A DNA stretch of 35,794 nucleotides from Streptomyces sp. UNOC14_S4 (GCF_020740835.1 NZ_JAINFC010000011.1:1-35794), one strand, 5' to 3'; counted from the first letter of the stretch, positions 6,834 to 16,848 are shown. Made by a program: numbers and translations. Notes: generated from the letters alone by a model not told the origin.

Positions 6834-8958
6834 CGTCCGTTTCGTACAGCTCGAACCAGATGTTCTTGCCCTCGCCCCGGGGGTCGACGCCCCACGCCCC
6901 TGCCAGGAGTTCCATCAGCACCAGGCCGCGCCCCGAGGACGCCATCTCGCCGGGGTGCCGCCGGTGCGGGAGCTCGTCGCTGGAGTCGGCCACGTCGACG
7001 CGGACGCAGCGCCCGCCCGGCGCCCCCGTGATCTGGGCGGACAGGAGCGCGTCCCCGTCCGTGTGCACCAGCACGTTCGTGACCATCTCCGAGACCATCA
7101 GGACCGCGGAGTCCACCTGGTCCTCGTCCGGCCAGTCGTGCAGGAGGACGCGCAGCTGCTGCCGGGCCTCGGCGATGCGCTCCGGTTCGGCCTGGGCGAT
7201 GGTCAGGACCGTACGGCGCACGGGGTGCGGCAGGGCCGCGACCGCGCCGCCGGGGGCCGCGCCGTCGCGGGCGAGCAGGAGGACGGCGATGTCATCCTCG
7301 CGCCGGTCCACGAGCGGGCCCGTCGTGTAGTGGGAGGACGGCCCGTGCACGGCCTGCACCAGCGCGTCGGCCAGCGACTCCAGCGCCTCGGAGATGCCCG
7401 CTCCCTGCCGTTCGTAGGACTCGAAGGAGTGGCCCTCGATGATGCGGCGCAGCCGCGCCCAGCCCGTCTCCAGGTCGTGCCCGCCGGTCTCGATCAGGCC
7501 GTCGGTGCAGACGAGCATCGTCTCCCCGGGTTCGAGGACGAGCCGGGTGGTCGGGTAGTCGGTGTCCGGGTCGATGCCGAGCGGCAGGCCGCCGGCCGTG
7601 GGGCGGATGAGCATCGTGCCGTCGGCCAGCCGGATCGCCGGGTCGGGGTGTCCGGCGCGGGCGATGGTGAGCCGCCCCGTACCCGGGTCGACCTCGATGT
7701 AGAGGCAGGTCGCGAAGCGCGGCTCCACGTCGTCGCCCTCGGTCTCGCTCGCGTTGATGCCCGCGAGGAAGCGCGAGGCCCGGGAGAGCACCGCGTCCGG
7801 GTGGTGGCCCTCGGAGGCGTACGCGCGCAGCGCGATCCGCAGCTGTCCCATCAGGCCCGCGGCCCGTACGTCGTGCCCCTGGACGTCCCCGATGACCAGG
7901 GCGATGCTCCCGGTGGGCAGCGGGATCATGTCGTACCAGTCGCCGCCGACCTCCAGACCGCCGCCGGTCGGCACATAGCGCGCGGCCACCGACATCCCGG
8001 GGATGTCCGGTTGCAGCGTGGGCATCATCGAGCGCTGGAGCCCCACGGTCAGCTCGCGCTCCGACTCGTGCACGCTGGCCCTGCTCAGCGCCTGCGCGAG
8101 CATCCGGGCGACCGTGGTGAGCACCGACCGCTCGTCGGGGGTGAAGGAGACCGGCACGCTGAACCCGGCCATCCACGCGCCGATGGTCTGGCCCGCGTTG
8201 ATCAGCGGCAGGAAGGCCCACGAGCGGCGGCCGAAGTGCGCGACCGCCCGCCACGCCTCGGGGAAGCGGCGCTCGTAGTCCTCGGGCGCGGGCAGATAGA
8301 TCGCCCGGCCGGTGCGGATGACCTCCGAGGCCGGGTAGCCGGCGTCCAGCGGCAGGTCGAGGAAGGGAGCCGCCTCCCCCGGGCCGTAGCCGTGGTGGCC
8401 GATGACCTTGACCCGGCCCGCCTGCGGGATGAAGACCGCGAGGCCGGACGGCACGAAGCCGGGCATCGAGAGCCCGGCCGCCACCCGCAGCACCTCGGCG
8501 GTGGATCTGGCCTCCGCGAGCGCCCGCCCGGCGTCCAGCAGGAACGCCTCCCTGTTGCGCCGCCAGTCGCCCGTCACGGACGTACGGGACGCGGTCGTCC
8601 CCTGGATGATCGGCGCGGGTACCTCCTCCAACGTACCGACCAGGACGTGCTCGCCACCCTGCACGCCCGCCCTGGTGCGGCTGCGCAGCGTCCGCAGCAC
8701 CCGGCCCTCGCCGTCCACCACCCGCAGCCGGGACTCGGCGAGGGTGTCCTCGGCCACCGCTAGGCTGATGATCCCCTGGAGCTCCACCCAGTCGACGGCG
8801 TGGAAGCGGCCGCGGGCCGCGGATTCCGACAGCTCCACCCGAGCGGCGGGAAGGCCGATGAGACGGGCGGCCTCGGCATCGAAGGTGACGACGCGCGTGG
8901 CGTTGTCCCAGTGCCACAGGCCGGTCGCTACTGCGGCCAGTACGTCCTCGGTGCGCAT
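6823..8958 (-). CDS. PAS/GAF SpoIIE-type phosphatase with C-terminal anti-sigma-type ATPase domain
   Basis: This 711-residue multidomain signalling protein has a PAS-like N-terminus (about 1-115). A GAF-like sensor follows (about 150-310). Next is a PP2C/SpoIIE phosphatase domain with metal aspartates in GGDWYDM (D340, D343) and VCTDGLIE (D486). The protein ends in a HATPase_c domain of the RsbW/SpoIIAB class, with the N-box EMVTNVLVHT and a later GRGLVLME. Such proteins in Streptomyces control anti-anti-sigma factor phosphorylation; the partner is not in the window. The ATG at 8958 follows TAAAGT by 6 nt, so it may be leaderless. The final residues GAP and the TAA stop are encoded by repeat copy 3. 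Confidence 0.9.
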   Translation of the reverse strand: MRTEDVLAAVATGLWHWDNATRVVTFDAEAARLIGLPAARVELSESAARGRFHAVDWVELQGIISLAVAEDTLAESRLRVVDGEGRVLRTLRSRTRAGVQGGEHVLVGTLEEVPAPIIQGTTASRTSVTGDWRRNREAFLLDAGRALAEARSTAEVLRVAAGLSMPGFVPSGLAVFIPQAGRVKVIGHHGYGPGEAAPFLDLPLDAGYPASEVIRTGRAIYLPAPEDYERRFPEAWRAVAHFGRRSWAFLPLINAGQTIGAWMAGFSVPVSFTPDERSVLTTVARMLAQALSRASVHESERELTVGLQRSMMPTLQPDIPGMSVAARYVPTGGGLEVGGDWYDMIPLPTGSIALVIGDVQGHDVRAAGLMGQLRIALRAYASEGHHPDAVLSRASRFLAGINASETEGDDVEPRFATCLYIEVDPGTGRLTIARAGHPDPAIRLADGTMLIRPTAGGLPLGIDPDTDYPTTRLVLEPGETMLVCTDGLIETGGHDLETGWARLRRIIEGHSFESYERQGAGISEALESLADALVQAVHGPSSHYTTGPLVDRREDDIAVLLLARDGAAPGGAVAALPHPVRRTVLTIAQAEPERIAEARQQLRVLLHDWPDEDQVDSAVLMVSEMVTNVLVHTDGDALLSAQITGAPGGRCVRVDVADSSDELPHRRHPGEMASSGRGLVLMELLAGAWGVDPRGEGKNIWFELYETDGAP

Positions 8959-9063
8959 TGCCCCACTTTATGCGGGTCCGTCCCATGGACACCACCGAGG
9001 CCGCTCGTGGCAGTGGGTAGGCTTGCACAGGGGCTGCTGCGTCTTCGACCCGGCGGCCCGGCC

Positions 9064-9097
9064 CGATCAGCGACTCGATCACTGACCGATCACTGAC
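9064..9097 (+). repeat. Tandem 11-bp repeats in the aspS leader
   Basis: CGATCACTGAC occurs twice head to tail (9076-9086, 9087-9097). A degenerate third copy, CGATCAGCGAC, lies at 9064-9074. The spacing is one DNA turn, about 70-105 bp before the aspS start. A candidate -10 for aspS, TAGGCT, lies upstream at 9018-9023. Confidence 0.5.
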
Positions 9098-9168
9098 CTC
9101 GGACCGACCCCGGCTCGGCCTCGGCCCGACGGGGCCGGTCACACCTCGACCAACGACTTGGATGAACG

Positions 9169-10932
9169 ATGCATCGGTACCGGTCCCACACTTGCGGCGA
9201 GCTCCGTGCGGCTGACGTCGACACGGACGTGCGACTGAGTGGCTGGCTGCACAATCGGCGCGACCTGGGCGGCATCCTCTTCATCGATCTCCGCGACCAC
9301 CACGGTCTGGTCCAGCTCGTCGCCCGTCCCGGCACCGCCGCGAACGAGGCCCTGAGCCACCTCACCAAGGAGACCGTCGTCCGCGTGGACGGCAAGGTCA
9401 TGAGCCGCGGCGCGGACAACGTCAACCCCGACCTGCCCACCGGTGAGATCGAGATCGAGGTCACCGAGGTCGAGGTGCTCGGCGCCGCCGAGCAGATCCC
9501 CTTCACCATCAACGCCGACGACGGTGTGAACGAGGAGCGGCGCCTGGAGTACCGCTTCCTCGACCTGCGCCGCGAGCGCATGCACCGCAACATCATGCTG
9601 CGCTCGGCGGTCATCGCCGCCATCCGACAGAAGATGGTCGCGCAGGGCTTCAACGAGATGGCCACCCCGATCCTGTCCGCCACCTCCCCCGAGGGCGCGC
9701 GCGACTTCCTGGTGCCGTCCCGTCTGCACGCGGGCAAGTTCTACGCGCTGCCGCAGGCCCCGCAGCAGTTCAAGCAGCTGCTGATGATCGCGGGCTTCGA
9801 CCGCTACTTCCAGATCGCGCCCTGCTTCCGCGACGAGGACGCCCGCGCCGACCGCTCGCCGGGCGAGTTCTACCAGCTCGACGTCGAGATGTCCTTCGTC
9901 GAGCAGGAGGACGTCTTCCAGGTGATCGAGAAGGTCATGACCGAGCTCTTCGAGGAGTTCGGCAACGGCCGCCACGTCACCTCGCCGTTCCCGCGCATCC
10001 CCTTCCGCGAGGCGATGCTGAAGTACGGCTCCGACAAGCCGGACCTGCGCGCCAAGCTGGAGCTGGTCGACGTCACCGACGTCTTCGAGGGCTCCGAGTT
10101 CAAGGCCTTCGCGGGCAAGCACGTCCGCGCGCTCGCCGTGCCGGCCGTCCAGGACCAGCCGCGGAAGTTCTTCGACGGCCTCGGCGAGTTCGCCGTCGAG
10201 CAGGGCGCCAAGGGCCTGGCCTGGGTCCGCGTCGGCGAGGGCGACGTGCTCAGCGGCCCGATCGCCAAGTTCCTCACCGACGAGAACGTCAAGGCCCTCG
10301 TCGGGCGCCTGGGCCTCACGCCGGGCCACGCCGTCTTCTTCGGCGCGGGCGAGTTCGACGAGGTCTCCAAGATCATGGGCGCGGTCCGCGTCGAGGCCGC
10401 GAAGCGCGCCGGCCACTTCGAGGAGAACGTCTTCCGCTTCTGCTGGATCGTCGACTTCCCGATGTTCGAGAAGAACGAGGACACCGGCCAGATCGAGTTC
10501 TCGCACAACCCGTTCTCCATGCCGCAGGGCGGCCTGGAGGCGCTGCGGACGATGGACCCGCTGGACATCCTCGCCTGGCAGTACGACATCGTCTGCAACG
10601 GCACCGAGCTGTCCTCCGGCGCGATCCGCAACCACGAGCCGGACGTCATGTACAAGGCGTTCGAGATCGCCGGTTACAGCAACGAGGACGTCGAGCGCGA
10701 GTTCGGCGGCATGCTCCGCGCGTTCAAGTTCGGCGCCCCGCCGCACGGCGGCATCGCCCCGGGCGTCGACCGCATCGTGATGCTGCTGGCCGACGAGCCG
10801 AACATCCGCGAGACCATCGCCTTCCCGCTGAACGGCAACGCCCAGGACCTGCTCATGGGCGCCCCCAGCGAGGTCGACGAGGCCCGCTGGAAGGAGCTCC
10901 ACCTGGCTCCGCGCAAGCCCGCCGTGAAGTAG
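9169..10932 (+). CDS. aspS: Aspartyl-tRNA synthetase
   Basis: This is a cytoplasmic class II synthetase of 587 residues, the usual bacterial-type length. The N-terminal OB-fold anticodon domain ([14 protein letters not shown]) is followed by the catalytic core. Motif 2 has R221 in [19 protein letters not shown] insertion domain lies in the middle, and motif 3 contains GVDRI with R535. ATG 9169 gives the family-typical [12 protein letters not shown] start, although only a weak GGATGA precedes it. Whether it is discriminating, or also makes Asp-tRNA-Asn, cannot be decided here; gatCAB is not in the window. It is monocistronic and ends at a strong terminator. Confidence 0.97.
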   Translation: MHRYRSHTCGELRAADVDTDVRLSGWLHNRRDLGGILFIDLRDHHGLVQLVARPGTAANEALSHLTKETVVRVDGKVMSRGADNVNPDLPTGEIEIEVTEVEVLGAAEQIPFTINADDGVNEERRLEYRFLDLRRERMHRNIMLRSAVIAAIRQKMVAQGFNEMATPILSATSPEGARDFLVPSRLHAGKFYALPQAPQQFKQLLMIAGFDRYFQIAPCFRDEDARADRSPGEFYQLDVEMSFVEQEDVFQVIEKVMTELFEEFGNGRHVTSPFPRIPFREAMLKYGSDKPDLRAKLELVDVTDVFEGSEFKAFAGKHVRALAVPAVQDQPRKFFDGLGEFAVEQGAKGLAWVRVGEGDVLSGPIAKFLTDENVKALVGRLGLTPGHAVFFGAGEFDEVSKIMGAVRVEAAKRAGHFEENVFRFCWIVDFPMFEKNEDTGQIEFSHNPFSMPQGGLEALRTMDPLDILAWQYDIVCNGTELSSGAIRNHEPDVMYKAFEIAGYSNEDVEREFGGMLRAFKFGAPPHGGIAPGVDRIVMLLADEPNIRETIAFPLNGNAQDLLMGAPSEVDEARWKELHLAPRKPAVK

Positions 10933-10974
10933 TCCGCGGCGCGGTCCTGCCCTGGAGGAGGACCCTGCATTCAC

Positions 10975-11022
10975 CGGCCGCAGGCCGGCTCGATCGGATC
11001 GAGCCGGCCTGCGGCCGTTTTT
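10975..11022 (+). terminator. Intrinsic terminator of aspS
   Basis: A perfect 21-bp inverted repeat (10975-10995 with 10997-11017) is followed by TTTTTC, 43 nt past the aspS stop. This is the clearest textbook terminator in the window. Confidence 0.95.
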
Positions 11023-11106
11023 CATGGCGCCCTCACGGCTCCTCATGGCTCCCTTTTTGACCACTTGACGCTGGTCACAGTTCGCCGAACAGGGGTTGCA
11101 CTTTAT

Positions 11107-11143
11107 TACTCACGGGTAGCATCATGCGGGTTACTGCCCGGTA
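11107..11143. promoter_or_regulatory. Two TACTnnCnGGTA boxes before the acyl-CoA dehydrogenase
   Basis: TACTCACGGGTA (11107-11118) and TACTGCCCGGTA (11132-11143) are imperfect palindromes 25 bp apart, start to start. They lie 43-79 bp upstream of the start codon. Paired boxes of this type suit a TetR-family fatty-acid regulator, but the identity is inference. Confidence 0.45.
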
Positions 11144-11185
11144 CGAAGTTTGTGTGTTCACTCCCACCCTTACGGAGCCGTTCTC

Positions 11186-13012
11186 ATGGGCCACTACAAG
11201 TCGAATCTCCGCGACATCGAGTTCAACCTCTTCGAGGTCCTCGGGCGCGACAAGCTGTACGGCACCGGCCCGTTCGCGGAGATGGACATCGAGACCGCCA
11301 AGGACATCCTCTCGGAGATCACGCGGCTCTCCGAGAACGAGCTGGCGGACTCCTTCGCCGACGCCGACCGCAACCCGCCGGTCTTCGACCCGGAGACCAA
11401 CACCGCTCCGGTCCCGGACACCTTCAAGAAGAGCTACCAGGCGTACATGGACGCCGAGTGGTGGCGCCTGGGCATCCCGGAGGAGATCGGCGGCACCACC
11501 GCGCCGCGCTCCCTGATCTGGGCCTACGCGGAGGCCATCCTCGGCTCCAACCCGGCCATCTGGATGTACTCCTCGGGCCCCGCCTTCGCGGGCATCCTCT
11601 TCGAGGAGGGCACCGAGCAGCAGAAGCACATCGCGAAGCTCGCGGTCGAGAAGCAGTGGGGCTCCACCATGGTGCTCACCGAGCCCGACGCAGGCTCGGA
11701 CGTGGGCGCGGGCCGCACGAAGGCCGTGCAGCAGGAGGACGGCTCCTGGCACATCGAGGGCGTGAAGCGCTTCATCACGTCCGGCGAGCACGACATGGCG
11801 GAGAACATCCTCCACTACGTCCTCGCCCGCCCCGAGGGCGCCGGTCCGGGCACCAAGGGCCTCTCCCTCTTCCTCGTCCCGAAGTACGAGTTCGACTTCG
11901 AGACCGGCGAGCTGGGCGAGCGCAACGGCGTCTACGCCACCAACGTCGAGCACAAGATGGGCCTCAAGGCGTCCAACACGTGCGAGATGACCTTCGGCGA
12001 CAAGCACCCCGCCAAGGGCTGGCTCATCGGTGACAAGCACGACGGCATCCGCCAGATGTTCATGATCATCGAGTTCGCCCGGATGATGGTCGGCACGAAG
12101 GCCATCGCCACCCTCTCCACCGGCTACCTCAACGCGCTGGAGTACGCCAAGGAGCGCGTCCAGGGCCCGGACCTGGCCAACTTCATGGACAAGACCGCGC
12201 CCAAGGTGACCATCACCCACCACCCCGACGTGCGCCGCTCCCTGATGACGCAGAAGGCGTACGCGGAGGGCATGCGCGCCCTCGTCCTCTACACGGCCAC
12301 CGTCCAGGACGAGATCATGGTCAAGGAGGCCGCGGGCGAGGACGCCAAGGCGCTGCACGGCCTGAACGACCTGCTGCTCCCGATCGTCAAGGGCTACGGC
12401 TCGGAGAAGTCCTACGAGCAGCTCGCCCAGTCGCTCCAGACCTTCGGCGGCTCCGGGTACCTCCAGGAGTACCCGATCGAGCAGTACATCCGTGACGCGA
12501 AGATCGACACCCTCTACGAGGGCACGACCGCGATCCAGGGCCAGGACTTCTTCTTCCGGAAGATCGTCCGCGACCAGGGCCAGGCGCTGAACTCCCTCGC
12601 CGAGGAGATCAAGAAGTTCCTCGCGAGCGAGGCGGGCGGCGAGGAGCTGGCCGCCGAGCGCGGCACGCTCGCCAAGGCCGCGGTGGACCTGGAGGCGATC
12701 GTCGGCAAGATGATCACCGACCTCACCGCCACCGGCGAGGACGTCAAGAACATCTACAAGGTCGGCCTCAACACCACCCGCCTGCTGATGGCCTCCGGCG
12801 ACGTCGTCGTCGGCTACCTCCTGCTCCGGGGCGCGGCCGTGGCCGCCGAGAAGCTCGAGGGCGCCTCCGCGAAGGACAAGCCGTTCTACGCGGGCAAGAT
12901 CGCCGCGGCGAAGTTCTTCACGGCGAACGTGCTTCCGCAGGTCTCCCTGGAGCGCGGGCTGGCCGAGTCCGTCGACAACTCCCTGATGGAGCTGGACGAG
13001 GCGGCGTTCTAA
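11186..13012 (+). CDS. Acyl-CoA dehydrogenase, FadE5-like
   Basis: This 608-residue FAD flavoprotein belongs to the long acyl-CoA dehydrogenase class, with an extra C-terminal domain typical of mycobacterial FadE5. It introduces the trans-2 double bond in the first step of beta-oxidation. The FAD/substrate region is seen as [14 protein letters not shown] and RFITSGEHD. The catalytic base is E445 in [13 protein letters not shown]. The added C-terminal domain runs from about residue 465 to the end. ATG 11186 has CGGAG about 9 nt upstream; an in-frame upstream start lacks this. It is transcribed alone, with a candidate operator pair upstream and repeat copy 4 downstream. Confidence 0.93.
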   Translation: MGHYKSNLRDIEFNLFEVLGRDKLYGTGPFAEMDIETAKDILSEITRLSENELADSFADADRNPPVFDPETNTAPVPDTFKKSYQAYMDAEWWRLGIPEEIGGTTAPRSLIWAYAEAILGSNPAIWMYSSGPAFAGILFEEGTEQQKHIAKLAVEKQWGSTMVLTEPDAGSDVGAGRTKAVQQEDGSWHIEGVKRFITSGEHDMAENILHYVLARPEGAGPGTKGLSLFLVPKYEFDFETGELGERNGVYATNVEHKMGLKASNTCEMTFGDKHPAKGWLIGDKHDGIRQMFMIIEFARMMVGTKAIATLSTGYLNALEYAKERVQGPDLANFMDKTAPKVTITHHPDVRRSLMTQKAYAEGMRALVLYTATVQDEIMVKEAAGEDAKALHGLNDLLLPIVKGYGSEKSYEQLAQSLQTFGGSGYLQEYPIEQYIRDAKIDTLYEGTTAIQGQDFFFRKIVRDQGQALNSLAEEIKKFLASEAGGEELAAERGTLAKAAVDLEAIVGKMITDLTATGEDVKNIYKVGLNTTRLLMASGDVVVGYLLLRGAAVAAEKLEGASAKDKPFYAGKIAAAKFFTANVLPQVSLERGLAESVDNSLMELDEAAF

Positions 13013-13065
13013 TACCGCGGGAAGTGGGGCGCCCTGGTTTCTGCCGGGGCGCCCATTCGTCTGCC

Positions 13066-13300
13066 GGGCGCGGCAGTCGCGCGACTGCGGGTGCGTGGGG
13101 GCTGGTCGCGCAGTTCCCCGCGCCCCTGACGGGGCGCGGCCTTCCGCTCTACCTTCCCGTTTGTGGGCAGGCGTTCCGCACGGCGGAACGGGTGGGCACA
13201 AACGGACCACCGAGCCGCACCGAAACGGGGTCCAGGGGCGCAGCCCCTGGCGGGGTTCCGGGGCGGAGCCCCGGTGGGCGCCCACCGGACGGTCCGGTTC
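13066..13300 (+). repeat. Dispersed 3'-end repeat, copy 4, with two extra modules
   Basis: The core ends in the hairpin 13120-13137 (loop TGAC). A second module follows at about 13160-13205, an inverted repeat built on TTGTGGGCAGGCGTTCCGC and its near-complement. A third follows as GC-rich hairpins such as AGGGGCGCAGCCCCT. Together they fill most of the 359-bp gap between the acyl-CoA dehydrogenase and aminopeptidase genes. No gene is seen there. Confidence 0.75.
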
Positions 13301-13358
13301 CAGTGGCGGCGCCGTCACACATCGGCACGGGCCCCCGAGGCGGCGGGCCCGTTGTCCT

Positions 13359-13364
13359 TATCCT
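13359..13364 (+). promoter_or_regulatory. -10 element TATCCT, leaderless arrangement
   Basis: TATCCT ends 7 nt before the ATG at 13372 and no Shine-Dalgarno is present (intervening GAAGCCC). It is the same geometry as at 4106 and 31476. Confidence 0.6.
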
Positions 13365-13371
13365 GAAGCCC

Positions 13372-14658
13372 ATGAGCCCTGCGCACCGCTTCGACCGCGG
13401 CCACACCGACGACCTGATCTCCTTCCTCGCCGCCAGCCCCTCCCCGTACCACGCGGTGGCCAACACGGCCGCGCGCCTGGAGAAGGCGGGCTTCCGCCAG
13501 ATCGCGGAGACCGACGCCTGGGACGCGTCGGCGGGCGGCAAGTTCGTGCTGCGCGGCGGCGCGGTCATCGCCTGGTACGTCCCCGAAGGCGCGACCCCCG
13601 CCACGCCCTTCCGCATCATCGGCGCGCACACCGACTCCCCCAACCTCCGCGTCAAGCCGCTGCCCGACACCGGCGCGCACGGCTGGCGCCAGGTCGCCGT
13701 GGAGCTCTACGGCGGCACGCTGCTCAACACCTGGCTCGACCGCGACCTCGGGCTCTCCGGCCGGGTGACGCTGCGCGACGGCAGCAGCCACCTCGTGAAC
13801 ATCGACCGGCCGCTGCTGCGCGTCCCGCAGCTCGCCATCCACCTCGACCGCGGTGTCAACGAGGGCCTCAAGCTCGACAAGCAGCGCCACATGACGCCGA
13901 TTTGGGGCATCGGCGACCCGAACGAGGGCGACCTCATCCGCTTCGTCGCGGAGGAGAGCGACCTGGCCGCCGAGGACATCACCGGCTGGGACCTGATGGT
14001 CCACAGCGTCGAGGCGCCCGCCTACCTCGGGCGCGACCGTGAGCTGCTCGCCGCGCCGCGGCTGGACAACCTGCTGTCCGTGCACGCCGGGACGGCCGCC
14101 CTCGCCGCGGTGGCGGGCGAGCCTCTGCCGTACATCCCGGTGCTGGCCGCCTTCGACCACGAGGAGAACGGCAGCCAGTCCGACACCGGCGCGGACGGCC
14201 CGCTGCTGGGCACCGTGCTGGAACGATCCGTCTTCGCGCGCGGCGGTACGTACGAGGACAAGGCCCGGGCCTTCGCGGGCACCGTCTGTCTCTCCTCCGA
14301 CACCGGCCACGCCGTGCACCCCAACTACGCCGAGCACCACGACCCGGGCCACCACCCGATGCCCAACCGCGGCCCGATCCTGAAGGTCAACGTCAACCAG
14401 AGGTACGCGACCGACGGTACCGGCCGCGCCGTGTTCGCCGCCGCGTGCGAGCGGGCAGGCGTGCCGTGGCAGCACTTCGTCTCCAACAACGCCATGCCCT
14501 GCGGCACCACCATCGGCCCCATCACGGCCGCCCGGCACGGCATCGCCACCGTCGACATCGGCGTCGCCTGTCTGTCCATGCACTCCGCGCGCGAGCTGTG
14601 CGGCGCGGACGATCCGTACCTGCTGGCCGCCGCGCTGACGGCCTTCCTGGAGGGCTGA
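13372..14658 (+). CDS. M18-family aminopeptidase
   Basis: This 428-residue zinc aminopeptidase of the aspartyl-aminopeptidase type (M18, TET-forming in the family) trims N-terminal residues from peptides in the cytoplasm. Metal and catalytic residues are visible: H86 and D88 in GAHTDSPN, E264/E265 in FDHEENGS, D in SSDTGHAVHPNY, and H404 in CLSMHSARE. CGTTIGP is also family-typical. The frame is open far upstream through repeat copy 4. ATG 13372 is chosen because it gives the family length and a -10-like TATCCT lies 7 nt before it. The next gene starts one base past this stop. Confidence 0.92.
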   Translation: MSPAHRFDRGHTDDLISFLAASPSPYHAVANTAARLEKAGFRQIAETDAWDASAGGKFVLRGGAVIAWYVPEGATPATPFRIIGAHTDSPNLRVKPLPDTGAHGWRQVAVELYGGTLLNTWLDRDLGLSGRVTLRDGSSHLVNIDRPLLRVPQLAIHLDRGVNEGLKLDKQRHMTPIWGIGDPNEGDLIRFVAEESDLAAEDITGWDLMVHSVEAPAYLGRDRELLAAPRLDNLLSVHAGTAALAAVAGEPLPYIPVLAAFDHEENGSQSDTGADGPLLGTVLERSVFARGGTYEDKARAFAGTVCLSSDTGHAVHPNYAEHHDPGHHPMPNRGPILKVNVNQRYATDGTGRAVFAAACERAGVPWQHFVSNNAMPCGTTIGPITAARHGIATVDIGVACLSMHSARELCGADDPYLLAAALTAFLEG

Positions 14659-14659
14659 T

Positions 14660-16447
14660 TTGGAGTTCTCCCTGCTGGGCCCGGTCACTGCCGCCACCGT
14701 CGCCGCCGGTGAGCTCCCGCTGGGCCCCGCCAAACGGCGCAGCGTGCTCGCCATGCTGCTGTTGCAGGCCAACACGACGGTCTCCGTGGCGCAGCTGATC
14801 GACTCGGTCTGGGAGGACGAACCGCCCGCGCATGCCCGTACGGTCGTCCAGGGCCATGTCTCCCGGCTGCGCGCGACGCTCGCGGAGGCGGGCGCGGACG
14901 CGTACGGGGTGTCGCTGGCCACCCACGGTTCGGCGTATCTGCTGCGGCTGCCGGAAGCGCTCGTGGACACCTACCGCTTCGGCGAACTGGTGGCGCGCGC
15001 CCGGCCCGTGGAGGCCCCCGCGGAGGCGGTGGGGCTGCTGCGCGAGGCGCTCGGGCTGTGGCACGGCCCGGCGCTGACGGGCACGGTCCCCACGCCGCCG
15101 TTCGCGGCGGCCGCGCACGCCCTGGAGGAGCGGCGGCTGCACGCCGTCGAGTCCCTGGCGCGCGCGTACGGCGCGCTGGGCGCCCACGACCATGCCGTGG
15201 CCGCCCTGCTGCCGGAGGCGGCGGCCCAGCCGCTGCGCGAGTCGCTGGTGGCCACGCTGATGCTCGCCCTGCACCGGGCGGGCCGCCGGTCCGAGGCGAT
15301 GGAGTGGTACCACCGGACGCGGCGCCTCCTCGCGGACGACCTGGGCGTGGACCCGGGCGAGGCGCTGCGGGCCGCGTACGGGACGCTGCTGGCACCCACG
15401 GTGGGTGCTGCCCCGCCCGTCTCCCCGGAGAGCCCGGAGAGAACGACGCGCACCGACCCCTGGGCCACGCCGCAGCTGCTGCCCCGGCGGCCCGCCGGCT
15501 TCCTGGGCCGGGACGGGGAACTGGACGGGCTGACGCGCCTGCTGACCGGTTCCGCCGAGGTCGCGCTGGTGACCGGTCCGGCCGGGGTCGGGAAGACCGC
15601 GTTCGCCGCGCACTGGGCGCACGTCCACGGGGAGGCGTTCCCCGACGGCAGGCTCTTCGCCGATCTGCGCGGGTTCAGCGGTGGCGAGGAGGCGCAGCCC
15701 TGTGAGGTGCTGCGGGAGTTCCTGCTGGCGCTCGGCACCCCTGCCGACCGCATCCCTTCCTCGCAGCAGGCCGCCTCCGCGCTCTACCGCTCGATCGTGG
15801 CGGGCCGGAGGCTGCTCGTCGTGCTCGACAACGCGCGCAGCTCCGCGCAGGTGCGGCCGCTGCTGCCCGCGGGGGCGGAGTGCGCGACGATCGTCACCAG
15901 CCGCAGCCGGCTCGACGGCCTGGTGGCCACGGACTCGGCGCGGCCGCTGCGGCTGCGGGCGCTCGGTACGGAGGAGGGCGTGGCCCTCCTGGGCGCGGTT
16001 CTCGGGCCGGACCGGGTCGCCGAGGACCCCGAGGCCGCGGCCGAACTCGTCGCCCTGTGCGAGGGTCTGCCGCTCGCGCTGCGCGCGGCTGCCGCGCAGC
16101 TGACGGCCCGCCCCCGGTGGCGGCTCGCCCGCCTCGCGTCGGCCCTGCGCGACGAACGCCAGCGGCTCGCGCTCCTCTCCGCCGAGGACACGGGCGTGGC
16201 GGCGGCCCTGCGCGCCTCCGTGGCACGCCTCTCCGAGGACGACGCCCGTCTGCTGAGCGCCCTGGGCACCGGTTTCTCCCGCGTGGTCGACGTCTCGGCC
16301 GTCGCCGCACTGGCGGGCGCGGACCCGGACGTGACGCGGTACGGCCTGGACCGCCTCGCCGAAATGCACCTGGTCGACGAGGAGTCGACGGGCCGCTACG
16401 TCATGACGGACCTGGTGAAACTCTTCGCCCAGCGCCGCCCGGAGTAA
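14660..16447 (+). CDS. AfsR/SARP-type regulator with NB-ARC ATPase domain
   Basis: The 595-residue protein starts at TTG 14660, one base after the aminopeptidase stop, with GGAGGG about 5 nt upstream. It carries an OmpR-like winged helix (about 1-95, LLGPVTAATV, KRRSVLAMLLLQAN). A bacterial transcriptional activation domain follows (about 95-245). Next is an NB-ARC-like ATPase with P-loop GPAGVGKT at 306-313, a Walker B-like LLVVLDNA and a GLPLAL motif. It ends soon after a winged-helix segment and has no TPR tail, so it is much shorter than AfsR. Coupling to a peptidase gene rather than a biosynthetic cluster is unusual. The target genes are unknown. Confidence 0.88.
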   Translation: MEFSLLGPVTAATVAAGELPLGPAKRRSVLAMLLLQANTTVSVAQLIDSVWEDEPPAHARTVVQGHVSRLRATLAEAGADAYGVSLATHGSAYLLRLPEALVDTYRFGELVARARPVEAPAEAVGLLREALGLWHGPALTGTVPTPPFAAAAHALEERRLHAVESLARAYGALGAHDHAVAALLPEAAAQPLRESLVATLMLALHRAGRRSEAMEWYHRTRRLLADDLGVDPGEALRAAYGTLLAPTVGAAPPVSPESPERTTRTDPWATPQLLPRRPAGFLGRDGELDGLTRLLTGSAEVALVTGPAGVGKTAFAAHWAHVHGEAFPDGRLFADLRGFSGGEEAQPCEVLREFLLALGTPADRIPSSQQAASALYRSIVAGRRLLVVLDNARSSAQVRPLLPAGAECATIVTSRSRLDGLVATDSARPLRLRALGTEEGVALLGAVLGPDRVAEDPEAAAELVALCEGLPLALRAAAAQLTARPRWRLARLASALRDERQRLALLSAEDTGVAAALRASVARLSEDDARLLSALGTGFSRVVDVSAVAALAGADPDVTRYGLDRLAEMHLVDEESTGRYVMTDLVKLFAQRRPE

Positions 16448-16449
16448 CC

Positions 16450-16745
16450 CCGGGGCCTCGCCCCGGGGCTCCGCCCCCGGCCCCCTGCGCCTGTGGGGGT
16501 GCTTCTTGCGCTCGGCGCGCGGCCGCGGGCCAGTGGTCCGTGCGCCCACTGGGGTGCCTCTTGCGCTGCGTGCGCGGCCGCGGGCCGGTGGGGGTTGGCC
16601 GCGCAGTTCCCCGCGCCCCTGACGGGGCGCGCCCTTACCTCCCGCCCCGGTTGTGGGCAGGCGTTCCGCACGGCGGAACGGGTGGGCACAACCGGCCCAC
16701 GGACCGCACCAAAACGGGGTCCGGGGGCGGAGCCCCCGGGAGGGT
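16450..16745 (+). repeat. Dispersed 3'-end repeat, copy 5, partly duplicated
   Basis: GC-rich hairpins (CCCCGGGGCTCCGCCCC) come first. The segment with TGCGCGGCCGCGGGCC-type sequence is then present twice in tandem (about 16490-16535 and 16540-16592). The conserved hairpin follows at 16613-16630 (loop TGAC), then the TTGTGGGCAGGCGTTCCGC inverted repeat (about 16651-16705) and a GGGGGCGGAGCCCCC hairpin. It fills most of the 401-bp gap; no gene is visible. Confidence 0.75.
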
Positions 16746-16848
16746 GACCCATCGCGCGACGTTAGCCGCGCGTTAGTGCCGCGCCAGCCCGCCGCGCAAT
16801 GATTCCCTCGTATCGACCGGCCGCCATCCCACCCCGGGGGACCCAAAA

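Noticed and set aside
7292..9142. 616-codon open frame on the minus strand overlapping the phosphatase
   Set aside because: It is a shifted frame of the real phosphatase gene, with Arg/Gly/Pro-rich product and no recognisable motif.
11150..11185. Alternative upstream start for the acyl-CoA dehydrogenase
   Set aside because: It adds 12 residues unlike the family and lacks the Shine-Dalgarno seen before ATG 11186.
13066..13300. Repeat clusters considered as a CRISPR array
   Set aside because: There are no regularly spaced identical repeats with unique spacers; the blocks differ in length and order and no cas gene is present.
13024..13371. Upstream extension of the aminopeptidase frame
   Set aside because: It would encode repeat copy 4 and its hairpins; the M18 family starts at the ATG at 13372.
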